Shown: positions 33,706 to 41,677 of the stretch, in pieces
Numbering within the stretch: position 1 is the first letter of the stretch
How the letters are laid out: each line of letters opens with the position of its first letter
Assembly: GCA_017554745.1 (NCBI GenBank)
Contig: JAFZHS010000008.1
Coordinates: forward strand, 62,001 to 126,000
Length of the DNA stretch: 64,000 nucleotides
From: Clostridiales bacterium
GTDB taxonomy: Bacteria > Bacillota > Clostridia > Saccharofermentanales > Saccharofermentanaceae
Direction of reading: 5' to 3'
Program-made: the position numbers and the translations under genes
Notes under the pieces: model-generated
What the model saw: the letters and a program-made list of their open reading frames with translations, nothing else
Database searches by the model: none
Told to the model about the DNA's origin: nothing

Positions 33706-35253
33706 TTATTCCTCAGGCTTCAGTGTCAGCGCGGTCTTGGACACATCGAGCCAGGTTTTCAGGCTCGTAGTCCTGACGTAAAGACTGCTGACTATTACCG
33801 TGTAAGGGTGAATAGCGTCATTCGATCCCGGAGCGGGCGCGACGTATGTGCCTGTGGCGCTTATAACGTAAGGAATGCCGTCGACTGTGCCAAGATAGAT
33901 CGTCATGTGGCCGGGGAAGGATATAAGGCTTCCGGGCGCGAGATCCTTTATCACGGCAAGTTTCTCATCAGTAGACATATTGCTCATATCGACCTTGTAG
34001 ATCCCTTTGGAATCAGACTGGCCGACGCGCGGCAGGAGAACGCCGAAGCAGCGGTAGATCTCTCTTGTGATGCCCGTGCAGTCGTTGGCTCTTAAGTCGC
34101 CGCCCCATCCGTATCTGTCGCCGAGGAGCTTAAATGCCTGCCTTACTACGTTTGCGGGCGTAAGAGGCAGGTAGCCGATCGTGACATTATCTGATATCGG
34201 GATCAAAGTGTATTCATCCTTGATATAGCCGTCCGAGCCTCTGGTGGGGACCTTAACAATATAGTTGCCGTATGTTGAGCGCTTGTTGATGACGGAAGGC
34301 GCTTCGGATACGGGTATCAATTCCATTTTCGTGCCCATGGGAAGGACAAGATCTCTTAAGGATTCGGCATAAGGATCATCGCCGAGCCTGATCTCTCTTG
34401 CGGTGACAGTAAGCCAGTTCGCAGGGTTTTGTCTGGCGGTCCATTCCTTGCGGTCTTTGCACAGTGCGACGGCATCTTTTCTTACCCACGCTGCGTAGCT
34501 GTCGAAAGAGACATAAAGGTATTCGCCGTCAAGGCTCTCGTGCAGTACGACGAGGGGCATGTAAGGCATGCACTCGGCGTAGAGCATATAGTCGAACAAC
34601 TCGTTTGAATTATTCTTGATAACGCGGTCTTCGGTAGGGAAAAGCCTTAAGGTCATTCGCTTTACGGAAAAACCGAACCGCACTTCGACTTTGTCTCCTA
34701 CGCCACCGATGTTGGAGAGCTCAATCAGTTTGTCCCAATATTCTTGTGTGGTCTTGCTGCCGTTGAGATAGTATTCCGACGGATCATCGGGAGCCATGCC
34801 CGCATTCTCGTTCAGAAAAGCTTTGAGGATATCTCCGTCCAATGTGTCTTCAAACTCATCGAAATAAGGCATCTGCACGCCGTCGCCGGTCTTCTGGTGG
34901 ACTCGGTTTGCGTAATTGAATGCCGCGATCTGGTCTGCATCCATCAATATCTCGTTATCTTCTTCGCTGATCCAGTAATCAGCATTCATCATCTGGGGAT
35001 CGACGCCTTCAACGATGCGTACAAAGTCAGTATCGGCAAGGCTGGTTGTAGTGCTCGGTTCTGTTATGAAATCAACTGAGGTCGTCTCAGTGGTGGTTTC
35101 AGTTGATGTGGCAGGCGGTTCCGTGGCAGGCGTTTCTGAGGCATGCGGGTTTGTGCTGATGCTCTCGGCACCGCCCGAACTGCACGCGCATAGAGACGCT
35201 GCCAGAGCAGCTGAGAGAATTAAAGAAGTTGTTCTATATCTGAAAGTAGCCAT
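33706..35253 (-). CDS. SH3-NlpC/P60 cell-wall peptidase lipoprotein
   Basis: 515 residues. Signal peptide with lipobox SLCAC (Cys near 22-24), a Thr/Glu-rich linker, SH3-like segments in the middle (EYLYVSFDSYAAWVRKDAV; KMELIPVSEAP) and a C-terminal NlpC/P60 domain: catalytic Cys in RANDCTGIT, His in FPGHMTIYLG. Such enzymes cut stem peptides of peptidoglycan outside the cell. A GGGGAG ribosome site supports the start. Divergent from the PEBP lipoprotein; the shared upstream region has a 21-bp-spaced direct repeat. Confidence 0.9.
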   Translation of the reverse strand: MATFRYRTTSLILSAALAASLCACSSGGAESISTNPHASETPATEPPATSTETTTETTSVDFITEPSTTTSLADTDFVRIVEGVDPQMMNADYWISEEDNEILMDADQIAAFNYANRVHQKTGDGVQMPYFDEFEDTLDGDILKAFLNENAGMAPDDPSEYYLNGSKTTQEYWDKLIELSNIGGVGDKVEVRFGFSVKRMTLRLFPTEDRVIKNNSNELFDYMLYAECMPYMPLVVLHESLDGEYLYVSFDSYAAWVRKDAVALCKDRKEWTARQNPANWLTVTAREIRLGDDPYAESLRDLVLPMGTKMELIPVSEAPSVINKRSTYGNYIVKVPTRGSDGYIKDEYTLIPISDNVTIGYLPLTPANVVRQAFKLLGDRYGWGGDLRANDCTGITREIYRCFGVLLPRVGQSDSKGIYKVDMSNMSTDEKLAVIKDLAPGSLISFPGHMTIYLGTVDGIPYVISATGTYVAPAPGSNDAIHPYTVIVSSLYVRTTSLKTWLDVSKTALTLKPEE

Positions 35254-35326
35254 TTTCGCTCCCCGTAAATCGATTTTATGTCTACTATTTTATCAATCAT
35301 TTCCGAAATGCAGATAGTCAGGATTA

Positions 35327-35365
35327 TGTGCAGATATTGCTAATCAATGTGTAGATATTTCTAAT
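35327..35365. repeat. Pair of 18-bp direct repeats, 21-bp period, between divergent genes
   Basis: TGTGCAGATATTGCTAAT (35327-35344) and TGTGTAGATATTTCTAAT (35348-35365) agree at 16 of 18 positions and are offset by 21 bases, two helical turns, so they could be a dimer-bound regulatory site. A plausible weak promoter for the PEBP gene follows (TTAGCA 35390-35395, TAAAAT 35414-35419). Confidence 0.5.
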
Positions 35366-35450
35366 AAGTCCAATGCGCATGCTTTAGACTTAGCATAGAT
35401 AAACCAACTTTGTTAAAATGATAAACGACATACATAAAGGAGAGATTAAG

Positions 35451-36092
35451 ATGAAAAAGATAAGGATCACAGCTTTATTGCTTGGCGTTGTAATGCTCTT
35501 GGGCGCTTCGGGTTGTTCTTCGGCTGAGAAAGAGACAGAGGCCGTTACCGAGCAGCCTGCCGCAACATCTGAAAACGCAACGGCTGAAGAGTCTTCTGAA
35601 GCTCCGGTTGAAGTGATTACAGAGCCTTTAACAGATTATCTTGCAGGCCATGAGACTTTCGAGCTCACGTCAGAAGATCTTAAAAACGGCGTCTGGGATG
35701 ACGTCATTTCATATACTAACAAGGGCGAGAACGTATCCCCACAGCTTTCATGGGCTCCGGTCGAAGGCGCTTCCACATATGTAATTATCATGGTCGACAC
35801 TTCTGTAAATTCCTGGATCCATTGGAAGACCGACGCTGCAACAGAGACTGAACTTCCCAGAGGATGGGCTCCTTCTTCTGATTACATCGGACCGTATCCG
35901 CCGAGCGGTGATACACACGTTTATGAGATCTATGTCGTGGCACTGCGTGCGCCTGTCGAAAAGGTCAAGGGCGTATTAAATGCCACGAATCCCAAATTCG
36001 CGACAGCCATCACGGATCTTGATACTGACATCGACGGCAATGCAGGCAATATTGTCGCGTACGGCCACATTGCGGGCAAGTTCACAAGCTGA
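35451..36092 (+). CDS. PEBP/YbhB-type lipoprotein
   Basis: 213 residues from ATG 35451, set by AAAGGAGAG; an ATG 33 bases earlier lies before this site. Lipobox GASGC, an acidic/Thr spacer, then a phosphatidylethanolamine-binding-protein fold (NVSPQLSWAPVEGASTYVII, DTSVNSWIHWKTDA, GPYPPSGDTHVYEIYVVAL). The bacterial YbhB/YbcL family has poorly known ligands. Surface-anchored. Followed by a clear terminator. Confidence 0.87.
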   Translation: MKKIRITALLLGVVMLLGASGCSSAEKETEAVTEQPAATSENATAEESSEAPVEVITEPLTDYLAGHETFELTSEDLKNGVWDDVISYTNKGENVSPQLSWAPVEGASTYVIIMVDTSVNSWIHWKTDAATETELPRGWAPSSDYIGPYPPSGDTHVYEIYVVALRAPVEKVKGVLNATNPKFATAITDLDTDIDGNAGNIVAYGHIAGKFTS

Positions 36093-36119
36093 TATTTTAC
36101 TCAGTTGATTCGGGATCAA

Positions 36120-36160
36120 ACACCTTCTGCACCTGACTGATGCAGGAGGTGTATTTATTT
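36120..36160 (+). terminator. Rho-independent terminator
   Basis: Twelve-base stem ACACCTTCTGCA / TGCAGGAGGTGT with one G-T pair and a nine-base loop, then ATTTATTT. Ends the PEBP gene. Confidence 0.82.
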
Positions 36161-36237
36161 TCCGGGAAGCCCCGAAAATCAACGAATCTTGTTAATTTAT
36201 GTTATAATTTTCTTTGGAATTAAGGGAGGGACAGAAC

Positions 36238-37548
36238 ATGTTTTATAACAAGGATAATCCTCAATGGAAGTTCAATGAGGACCAGTACCTCAGCAACGAT
36301 GATTATTACGGCATGGTAGAGGAATACGATGAACTCTGCAAGTCGATGCTGAGGGCTGATTTCCGCGACATCAACGAGAAATTCTACGGCGTCAAGGAGA
36401 CTTACACTTCCGAAGAAGACAGAGAACGCAAAAGAAAAAAGCTGCTGATCGGCGGAATCTGCGCTGCGGTAATATTCGCAGGGCTTGTATTAGCACTGAT
36501 GTTTAAGCAGATCCTGATCTTCGGATACGCAATGTGTGCGATCTTCCTGCTTGCCGGTATATCGATAATGGTTTCCGGCAAAGGCGAGGTCGTCGAGTCG
36601 ACCAGCAAAGCAATCTTTAACAGAGTCCTGGGATTTTGCATAACATTCGCTTCCGTGCTGATAATTCTATTGATGCTGTTCAGGACAAAGATGGAGGGAG
36701 GAGAGTTTTTCCTTCTGCTGGGCGTTGTTGTTTTCGGAATAACCGGATTGGCGATTCTGGTAATAGCGGTCATGAAGGCAATGTCGGGCAAGATCGTATA
36801 CACCGAAGAAGTCAATGCTACATGCGCCGGATACGTCCGCTATGTCAGCCACGATTCCGGAGATCATGGCAACAGATTTACGTTTATCCACACATCACCG
36901 TTGTTCAAATATTCTTACGGCGGAGTACAGTATGAAGCTGTCTATGATGACTTCATAGTAAAGAAGGATTCGGATGTTGCCCTCGGCCAGAGCGTGAACA
37001 TCAGGGTCGATCCCAAGCATCCCGAGAACATCCAGTCTGCTGCAACGACACATAAGGGCGGCATCGCTTTCATGATCATCATGGGCCTTATAAGCTTGGG
37101 TGTCGCAGTATTTCTGGCCGTCTACGTCTTCGGCGGCAATGCTAAGACCATGACAGTCGAGACTCAGTGGAATACTCCGATAAATATGGGCGACGGAGAA
37201 GGGGAGACTGCAGCTGAGACTACGCTCAGGCAGATTACCGATGAAATGATCGAAGAGGCTTATGCCGACCAGTTGAAAGGTGAGAAGTGGTATATCGAGA
37301 CGACGACCATTAAGTATACGCACACTCCGGCAGATTCAGACGTCATTGAGCTCTATTTCTCCGACGATACTTTCGTCCGCGGCCTTACTAAAGATGATAC
37401 ACTGAAGCCGGGCACAGAGCTGATACTGTTTTATACTGTTGACGAAGAGTACAAGGAAGACGATCAGCCGTATAAGTTTGTTTTCTCATTCGGCAGGCCT
37501 GATGAATTTGAGTATGTCGGCTCACACTCGGCATATGTAAGCAATTAA
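36238..37548 (+). CDS. DUF3592-like multi-helix membrane protein
   Basis: 436 residues from ATG 36238 (GGGAGGG upstream; the TTG 24 bases earlier is unlikely). Four hydrophobic helices between about 70 and 185, a soluble beta-domain (SPLFKYSYGGVQYEAVYDDF, then VDPKHPENIQ) of DUF3592 type, a fifth helix, and an extracellular acidic tail of about 115 residues. A TATAAT lies near 36203-36208. Role unknown. Upstream of the Cys-Ala-tail membrane protein by 37 bases. Confidence 0.75.
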   Translation: MFYNKDNPQWKFNEDQYLSNDDYYGMVEEYDELCKSMLRADFRDINEKFYGVKETYTSEEDRERKRKKLLIGGICAAVIFAGLVLALMFKQILIFGYAMCAIFLLAGISIMVSGKGEVVESTSKAIFNRVLGFCITFASVLIILLMLFRTKMEGGEFFLLLGVVVFGITGLAILVIAVMKAMSGKIVYTEEVNATCAGYVRYVSHDSGDHGNRFTFIHTSPLFKYSYGGVQYEAVYDDFIVKKDSDVALGQSVNIRVDPKHPENIQSAATTHKGGIAFMIIMGLISLGVAVFLAVYVFGGNAKTMTVETQWNTPINMGDGEGETAAETTLRQITDEMIEEAYADQLKGEKWYIETTTIKYTHTPADSDVIELYFSDDTFVRGLTKDDTLKPGTELILFYTVDEEYKEDDQPYKFVFSFGRPDEFEYVGSHSAYVSN

Positions 37549-37585
37549 TGGTTTGGCTTTAGGCCAAGCCCGAAAGGAATAAGAA

Positions 37586-38539
37586 ATGACTAGGGTATGT
37601 ACAAAGATAATGGCTGCACTGGCTGCGCTTCTCGTGGCTGCTTCAGTTTTACTTATGCTGCCCCGCAAGACCGAAGCTCTGCAGGTCTACTACGATAAGA
37701 TTCATTACTTTGGCATTGAAGCTAATTTGCTTGATAACGGTGCCGTTGAGTTCACTTATACGATTGACTGGGAAGTTATTGTTGATGTTGTTGACGAGCC
37801 ATTCAAATGGGTCAAGATAGGTATTCCTAATTCTAATGCGCATAAGTTCAAAGCGCTGACGGATAATATCAAGTCGGTTAAATACATGAGTGATTATGGC
37901 AGTTTTGCAAAGGTCAAGTTCCGTAAAACTTACCATGCGGGAGACATCATTCATTTTAGTTTCTCATTCGTTCAAGAGAATCTTTTTGAGACGCCTGACC
38001 TCTACGGAAACGGCGGAGTCTGGTCGGGCCTTTATGTCTATGACTACACTCCGGGTTGGTTTGATGAGATTCCGGTCGAGAAATATGAGATCAAGTGGAA
38101 CGTCGCTAATGTCGTCAAGTACACCAACAACGCTCGCGTTGAGGGCCAGTATCTGGTCTGTACCGGATCTTTGAAAGCCGGCGAAAAAGCCAATATAGTG
38201 GTCGGGTACAAACCCGGGTCTTACAGTTTTCAATATAAGGATGTATCTCATTTTTGGACCGATCTGGGAGCTCTCATTGAAGGTGGCGGACCTGTTTTAT
38301 TTGCAATAATTGTTATGTTTGTTCTTACCCGTGTTTCTGACAAATATGAAGGCCATTCCGGCGGATATCACGGTCATTTCCACGGCGGTCATGGAGGCGG
38401 TTGTGCATGTGCATGCGCATGCGCTTGTGCTTGTGCCGGCGGCGGCCGTGCGGGCTGCACGAAAAAGGACTTTTACGGGACCAAGGTCTCTACCATGAGA
38501 ATCAGAAAGATCCTGAAGGACGGTGCCGAAGATGTTTAA
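37586..38539 (+). CDS. Membrane protein with extracellular domain and cytoplasmic Cys-Ala repeat tail
   Basis: 317 residues. Signal peptide (1-32), extracellular domain resembling DUF2207-type beta domains (LLDNGAVEFTYTIDWEVIV), one membrane helix (about 234-250), then a cytoplasmic tail: a Gly/His stretch (GHSGGYHGHFHGGHGGG) followed by six Cys-Ala pairs (273-284), GGGRAGC and a charged end. The Cys-Ala codons alternate tgt/tgc and gca/gct, so this is not simple DNA slippage. The stop overlaps the radical SAM start by eight bases. I infer that the tail is the substrate of that enzyme or a metal-binding site. Confidence 0.8.
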   Translation: MTRVCTKIMAALAALLVAASVLLMLPRKTEALQVYYDKIHYFGIEANLLDNGAVEFTYTIDWEVIVDVVDEPFKWVKIGIPNSNAHKFKALTDNIKSVKYMSDYGSFAKVKFRKTYHAGDIIHFSFSFVQENLFETPDLYGNGGVWSGLYVYDYTPGWFDEIPVEKYEIKWNVANVVKYTNNARVEGQYLVCTGSLKAGEKANIVVGYKPGSYSFQYKDVSHFWTDLGALIEGGGPVLFAIIVMFVLTRVSDKYEGHSGGYHGHFHGGHGGGCACACACACACAGGGRAGCTKKDFYGTKVSTMRIRKILKDGAEDV

Positions 38540-39887
38540 ACAAAAGCTGTATGAGTTAGCCAACTGGAAACAGGTGATCCATACGACCTGGAATCCTGAC
38601 GGCCCCGGCGTCATCAGAATGCACATGATCCCGCCCAAGTTCACGCCCTTCAAGCTCGCCCAGACGATGGTCATCATCAACGGCTCTGAGATACTGCCGA
38701 TCAATGAATCTGGCGCGATCCTCCTGACCGAATACGTCAAGAACGTCAACGAATTTGGCGAAGGTGCCATGACCGACGAGGACCTTGAGAAAATAATCCA
38801 TAAGACATTCCGCGGTGTAAAGAACGTTTTCCCGTTCGTAAAGGATCAGGTGCTCAAAGATGACCTCAACTATTACATCGATCTTTTCGAAGCAATCGCG
38901 AAAGGCGAAGCTGTAGAGACTGACTATCCCGGCATGACGATCGGCGAATATGCCCGCTTCATGAGCGCGCCTCACAGGATGGACCTTCTCGTCTCATCCA
39001 TGTCCAAGGACGGCCATTGGAACTGCAATCAGAAGTGCGTCCACTGCTACGCTGCAGACCAGAAATGCGCTGAAGAAAAAGAGCTAACGACCGAAGAATG
39101 GAAGAAGATAATCGGGATCCTCCGCAAGGAGAAGGTCTCGCAGATCACCTTCACGGGCGGCGAGCCTACCATTCGCGAAGATATCCCCGAGCTCATCAAG
39201 GAAGGCCGCTGGTTCATCACGCGCCTTAACACGAACGGCGTAAGGCTCACGGAAGATTACTGCCGCCGCCTGCGCGAAGCCGAGCTTGATAATCTGCAGG
39301 TCACTTTCTATTCCTGCGATGAGGAGATCCACAACAGGCTTGTAGGCGCGCCCAACTATCAGAAGACGCTTACCGGCATTAAGAACGCAATCGCCGCAGG
39401 CATCAACATGAGCATCAATACGCCTATCTGCAGGCTTAATAAGGATTACAAGAAGACTTTGGAATTCCTGCACGATCTGGGCATCATATATGTGACCTGT
39501 TCAGGCCTTATCCTTACCGGCAATGCCAAAGGCGAAGAGTCTGAAGAACTCCGTATCGAAGGCGAAGAACTTTATGAATCTCTTCGTGAAGCAGTTGAGT
39601 ATGCATATTCACACGACATGGAGATCAGCTTTACTTCTCCCGGCCTGATCAGCCAGGAAAAGCTTGTTGAGATGGGTCTTGATGTGCCTTCGTGCGGAGC
39701 GTGCCTGAGTAACATGGCGATCACGCCGTCAGGCAATGTTGTCCCTTGCCAGAGCTGGCTCTCAGATGAGCCCCTCGGAAATATCCTTAAAGATAAGTGG
39801 AAGACCATCTGGAATGGTCCGCACTGCAAAGAAATAAGGTTGAATTCATCTAAAGAAACACAGAACTGCCAATTAAGAAATAAATGA
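38532..39887 (+). CDS. Radical SAM/SPASM peptide-modifying enzyme
   Basis: 451 residues from ATG 38532, which has AAGGA at a usable distance; a GTG nine bases earlier sits too close to it. An ~155-residue N-terminal domain of unclear fold precedes the radical SAM barrel: CNQKCVHC (C-x3-C-x2-C), TFTGGEPT and TRLNTNGVRL. The C-terminal SPASM region has CGACLSNMAITPSGNVVPCQ and LGNILKDKWKTIW, ending NCQLRNK; the last Cys-rich part is shorter than usual. SPASM enzymes typically modify peptides through extra Fe-S clusters. The eight-base overlap with the Cys-Ala-tail protein argues for a substrate-enzyme pair. Confidence 0.85.
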   Translation: MFKQKLYELANWKQVIHTTWNPDGPGVIRMHMIPPKFTPFKLAQTMVIINGSEILPINESGAILLTEYVKNVNEFGEGAMTDEDLEKIIHKTFRGVKNVFPFVKDQVLKDDLNYYIDLFEAIAKGEAVETDYPGMTIGEYARFMSAPHRMDLLVSSMSKDGHWNCNQKCVHCYAADQKCAEEKELTTEEWKKIIGILRKEKVSQITFTGGEPTIREDIPELIKEGRWFITRLNTNGVRLTEDYCRRLREAELDNLQVTFYSCDEEIHNRLVGAPNYQKTLTGIKNAIAAGINMSINTPICRLNKDYKKTLEFLHDLGIIYVTCSGLILTGNAKGEESEELRIEGEELYESLREAVEYAYSHDMEISFTSPGLISQEKLVEMGLDVPSCGACLSNMAITPSGNVVPCQSWLSDEPLGNILKDKWKTIWNGPHCKEIRLNSSKETQNCQLRNK

Positions 39888-39892
39888 TTTTC

Positions 39893-39905
39893 GGGGTCTG
39901 ACCCC
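39893..39905. repeat. Palindrome GGGGTCTGACCCC
   Basis: Perfect 6-1-6 palindrome five bases after the radical SAM stop. Motifs of this kind (GGGGTCAGACCCC) recur at edges of repetitive elements in many bacterial genomes. No U-run follows, so it is a poor terminator. Confidence 0.4.
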
Positions 39906-39951
39906 ATTAGTTAAAAAATCTCGAAAAAGAATGAACCTGAATGAACTCCCG

Positions 39952-39975
39952 ATCGTCTTTTAGATAAAAGATGAT
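39952..39975. promoter_or_regulatory. 24-bp near-perfect palindrome before the CAP lipoprotein gene
   Basis: ATCGTCTTTTA, two bases, TAAAAGATGAT: 10 of 11 pairs match. The two-base centre is too tight for a stable RNA hairpin loop, so an operator is more likely than a terminator. The gene starts 28 bases later. Confidence 0.4.
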
Positions 39976-40002
39976 GATTCATCGCGAAAGGGAGGTCACA
40001 AA

Positions 40003-41145
40003 ATGAGACGAATAAAGATAGCATCATTTGTTTTGGCAGCAATGATAACATTCACGGTGCTGGAGGCGTGCGACTGGCAGGAGCAGAGGCCGGAAGATGC
40101 AATAGATATTTCAGTTGCAGAGTCCGAACTGATCGAATCACTGAAAGCCGAGGGCAAGGACGATATCGAGATCGCCGAAGCATTAGTAGCTTATGAGGAC
40201 GAACTTAGCAGGGCGGCTGAAAGTGAAGAAAGCATTGCTGAAGCAGTCAGCGGAACAGACGAATCGGTTATCGGGACAAACGAAGTTGTTGCAGATCAGA
40301 CTGATATTTCGGAGGCAGTACAGACAGATCCTTCCGAATCAGCAAGCGTAACTGCAGCTGCTTCTAATCCGACAGGTGCTGCGGCGGCAACGTCAACATC
40401 CAATCCTTCGTCAGTAACTTCAACAACTGCAAAACCTACGGCTACTGCAAAACCTTCAGCAGGTTCTGCAACGCCAAAACCGACTGCAAATGTCACGACG
40501 ACAACAACGCCAACTGCAACGCCCAAACCCACAGAGGCGGAAAGTTATTACGATACTGACTGTGAGGCGGAGTGCGTAAGGCTGATCAACCAGCTGCGCA
40601 AGGAATATGCGGTTGAGGAAAAGCTCACTTTCTATGTGCCGGTCGTAAATAACCTTACATCAAGAGCACATACGCGATGTGATGAGCTCGTCGATGATTT
40701 TTCGCATAATTCTGTCAGCGGCAACAGTGGTTGGGGTGAAGCAATTTACAGAGGAAGAGGCGGAACACCTTCTGCATCAAGTATAGTAAGGGCATGGAAA
40801 AATTCGCGCGGACACTACGCGCTTTTGCTTTCCGGTTGCGTTATGGGCACGGGTGATTACGCCAGCATAAACTGCGGAATGGGTGTTATAAGAGTTGGAG
40901 ATTATACATATGCGGTTTTCGGTACGACAGGAGGTAACAGCGGTAAATCACCTTCGTCAGGATATGTCGCTCCTACGAGTACGCCTACGCCGGTGCCGAC
41001 AAATACGCCGGTCCCTACAGATACCACCGTTCCTACGAACGATTCTTTGCCAACGGAGACACCTGAACCGACAAATACTCCCATCCCTACGAGTACGCCG
41101 GTTCCTACAAAGCCAACGATTGACCCTGACGAAATTGAAATATAG
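40003..41145 (+). CDS. CAP-domain lipoprotein with Thr/Pro-rich linkers
   Basis: 380 residues. Lipoprotein signal with LEAC. A long acidic then Thr/Ala/Pro-rich stretch (about 30-185), a CAP/SCP-like domain (about 185-320: ECVRLINQLRKEYAVEEKL, RAHTRCDELVDDFSHNS, GEAIYRGRG, VMGTGDYASINCGMGVI), then a TPTPVPTNTPVPT tail. CAP domains occur in secreted proteins of spore formers with unclear roles. Strong GGGAGG ribosome site. The TP-rich style is shared with the three FecR proteins that follow, suggesting a common cell-wall environment. Confidence 0.8.
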   Translation: MRRIKIASFVLAAMITFTVLEACDWQEQRPEDAIDISVAESELIESLKAEGKDDIEIAEALVAYEDELSRAAESEESIAEAVSGTDESVIGTNEVVADQTDISEAVQTDPSESASVTAAASNPTGAAAATSTSNPSSVTSTTAKPTATAKPSAGSATPKPTANVTTTTTPTATPKPTEAESYYDTDCEAECVRLINQLRKEYAVEEKLTFYVPVVNNLTSRAHTRCDELVDDFSHNSVSGNSGWGEAIYRGRGGTPSASSIVRAWKNSRGHYALLLSGCVMGTGDYASINCGMGVIRVGDYTYAVFGTTGGNSGKSPSSGYVAPTSTPTPVPTNTPVPTDTTVPTNDSLPTETPEPTNTPIPTSTPVPTKPTIDPDEIEI

Positions 41146-41173
41146 TTTTCGAATCCACTCTGAGGAATTACAA

Positions 41174-41359
41174 ATGAAAAATATGATCAATATATATTGG
41201 GACAGCGAGGCGACGGTCTACGTTGCGACGAGCGACATTATTCCCGGCATGTGCTATAAGGCTGAGACCTTTGATGAGCTGATGGACAAGGTGCGGTACA
41301 ATGTGCCGCGCATTATCCGGGTGAATAAAAACGTTAAGGAGACTGACTACTGGTACTGA
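41174..41359 (+). CDS. DUF1902-like small protein (HicB-like fold)
   Basis: 61 residues: MKNMINIYWDSEATVYVATS and DIIPGMCYKAETFDELMDKV match DUF1902, the small HicB-type domain usually found as an antitoxin or regulator. TGAGGAAT upstream provides a ribosome site. No HicA toxin is adjacent, so it is an orphan. It lies 28 bases after the CAP gene and just before the first nested-hairpin repeat. Confidence 0.72.
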   Translation: MKNMINIYWDSEATVYVATSDIIPGMCYKAETFDELMDKVRYNVPRIIRVNKNVKETDYWY

Positions 41360-41380
41360 GAGTCGGGTGCCGCAGGGCAG

Positions 41381-41491
41381 TTACGCCGGAGTGCCTGTTT
41401 AGTACCCACAAATAAGCACTCAAACGGGAATTTCTCGAAAATTCCCATTTCAGTGCCTGTTTCGGAGGGTCAAATAGGCAATCCGGCGTAA
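41381..41491. repeat. Nested-hairpin dispersed repeat, copy A
   Basis: Outer arms TTACGCCGGAGTGCCTGTTT (41381-41400) and its inverse at 41472-41491 pair at 18 of 20 positions. Inside is a second hairpin around CTCGA with arms CAAACGGGAATT / AATTCCCATTT. Copy B is at 52552-52662. The following bases to about 41570 contain two imperfect direct copies of an AATCGCCTxACAAGGG...GCGAAGGC unit. Together they fill most of the 318-base gap before the first FecR gene. Confidence 0.75.
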
Positions 41492-41609
41492 ATCGCCTGA
41501 CAAGGGAGGAAATGCGAAGGCACTCCGGCTGAAATCGCCTTACAAGGGGGTGCGAAGGCGTCCGTAGACTCGTCCCAAAAAATTTTTCAAAAAAATTTCA
41601 CAAAGCCTA

Positions 41610-41636
41610 TTGCATTTTCTGAAATTGTGATATACT
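41610..41636 (+). promoter_or_regulatory. Promoter of first FecR gene
   Basis: TTGCAT (41610-41615), 15 bases, TATACT (41631-41636) with an extended TGA in front of the -10. The ribosome site AGAAGGG is at 41662-41668. Confidence 0.5.
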
Positions 41637-41677
41637 TATCAGGTTTGTCAAAGCACAAACCAGAAGGGTTGTATCCT

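Noticed and set aside
39893-39905. GGGGTCTGACCCC as terminator of the radical SAM gene
   Set aside because: Stem is only six pairs with a one-base loop and no T-run follows; more likely a repeat edge.
41500-41600. Riboswitch or leader RNA upstream of the first FecR gene
   Set aside because: The structure there is explained by the dispersed repeat and short direct copies; no known riboswitch core seen and it lies upstream of the probable promoter.
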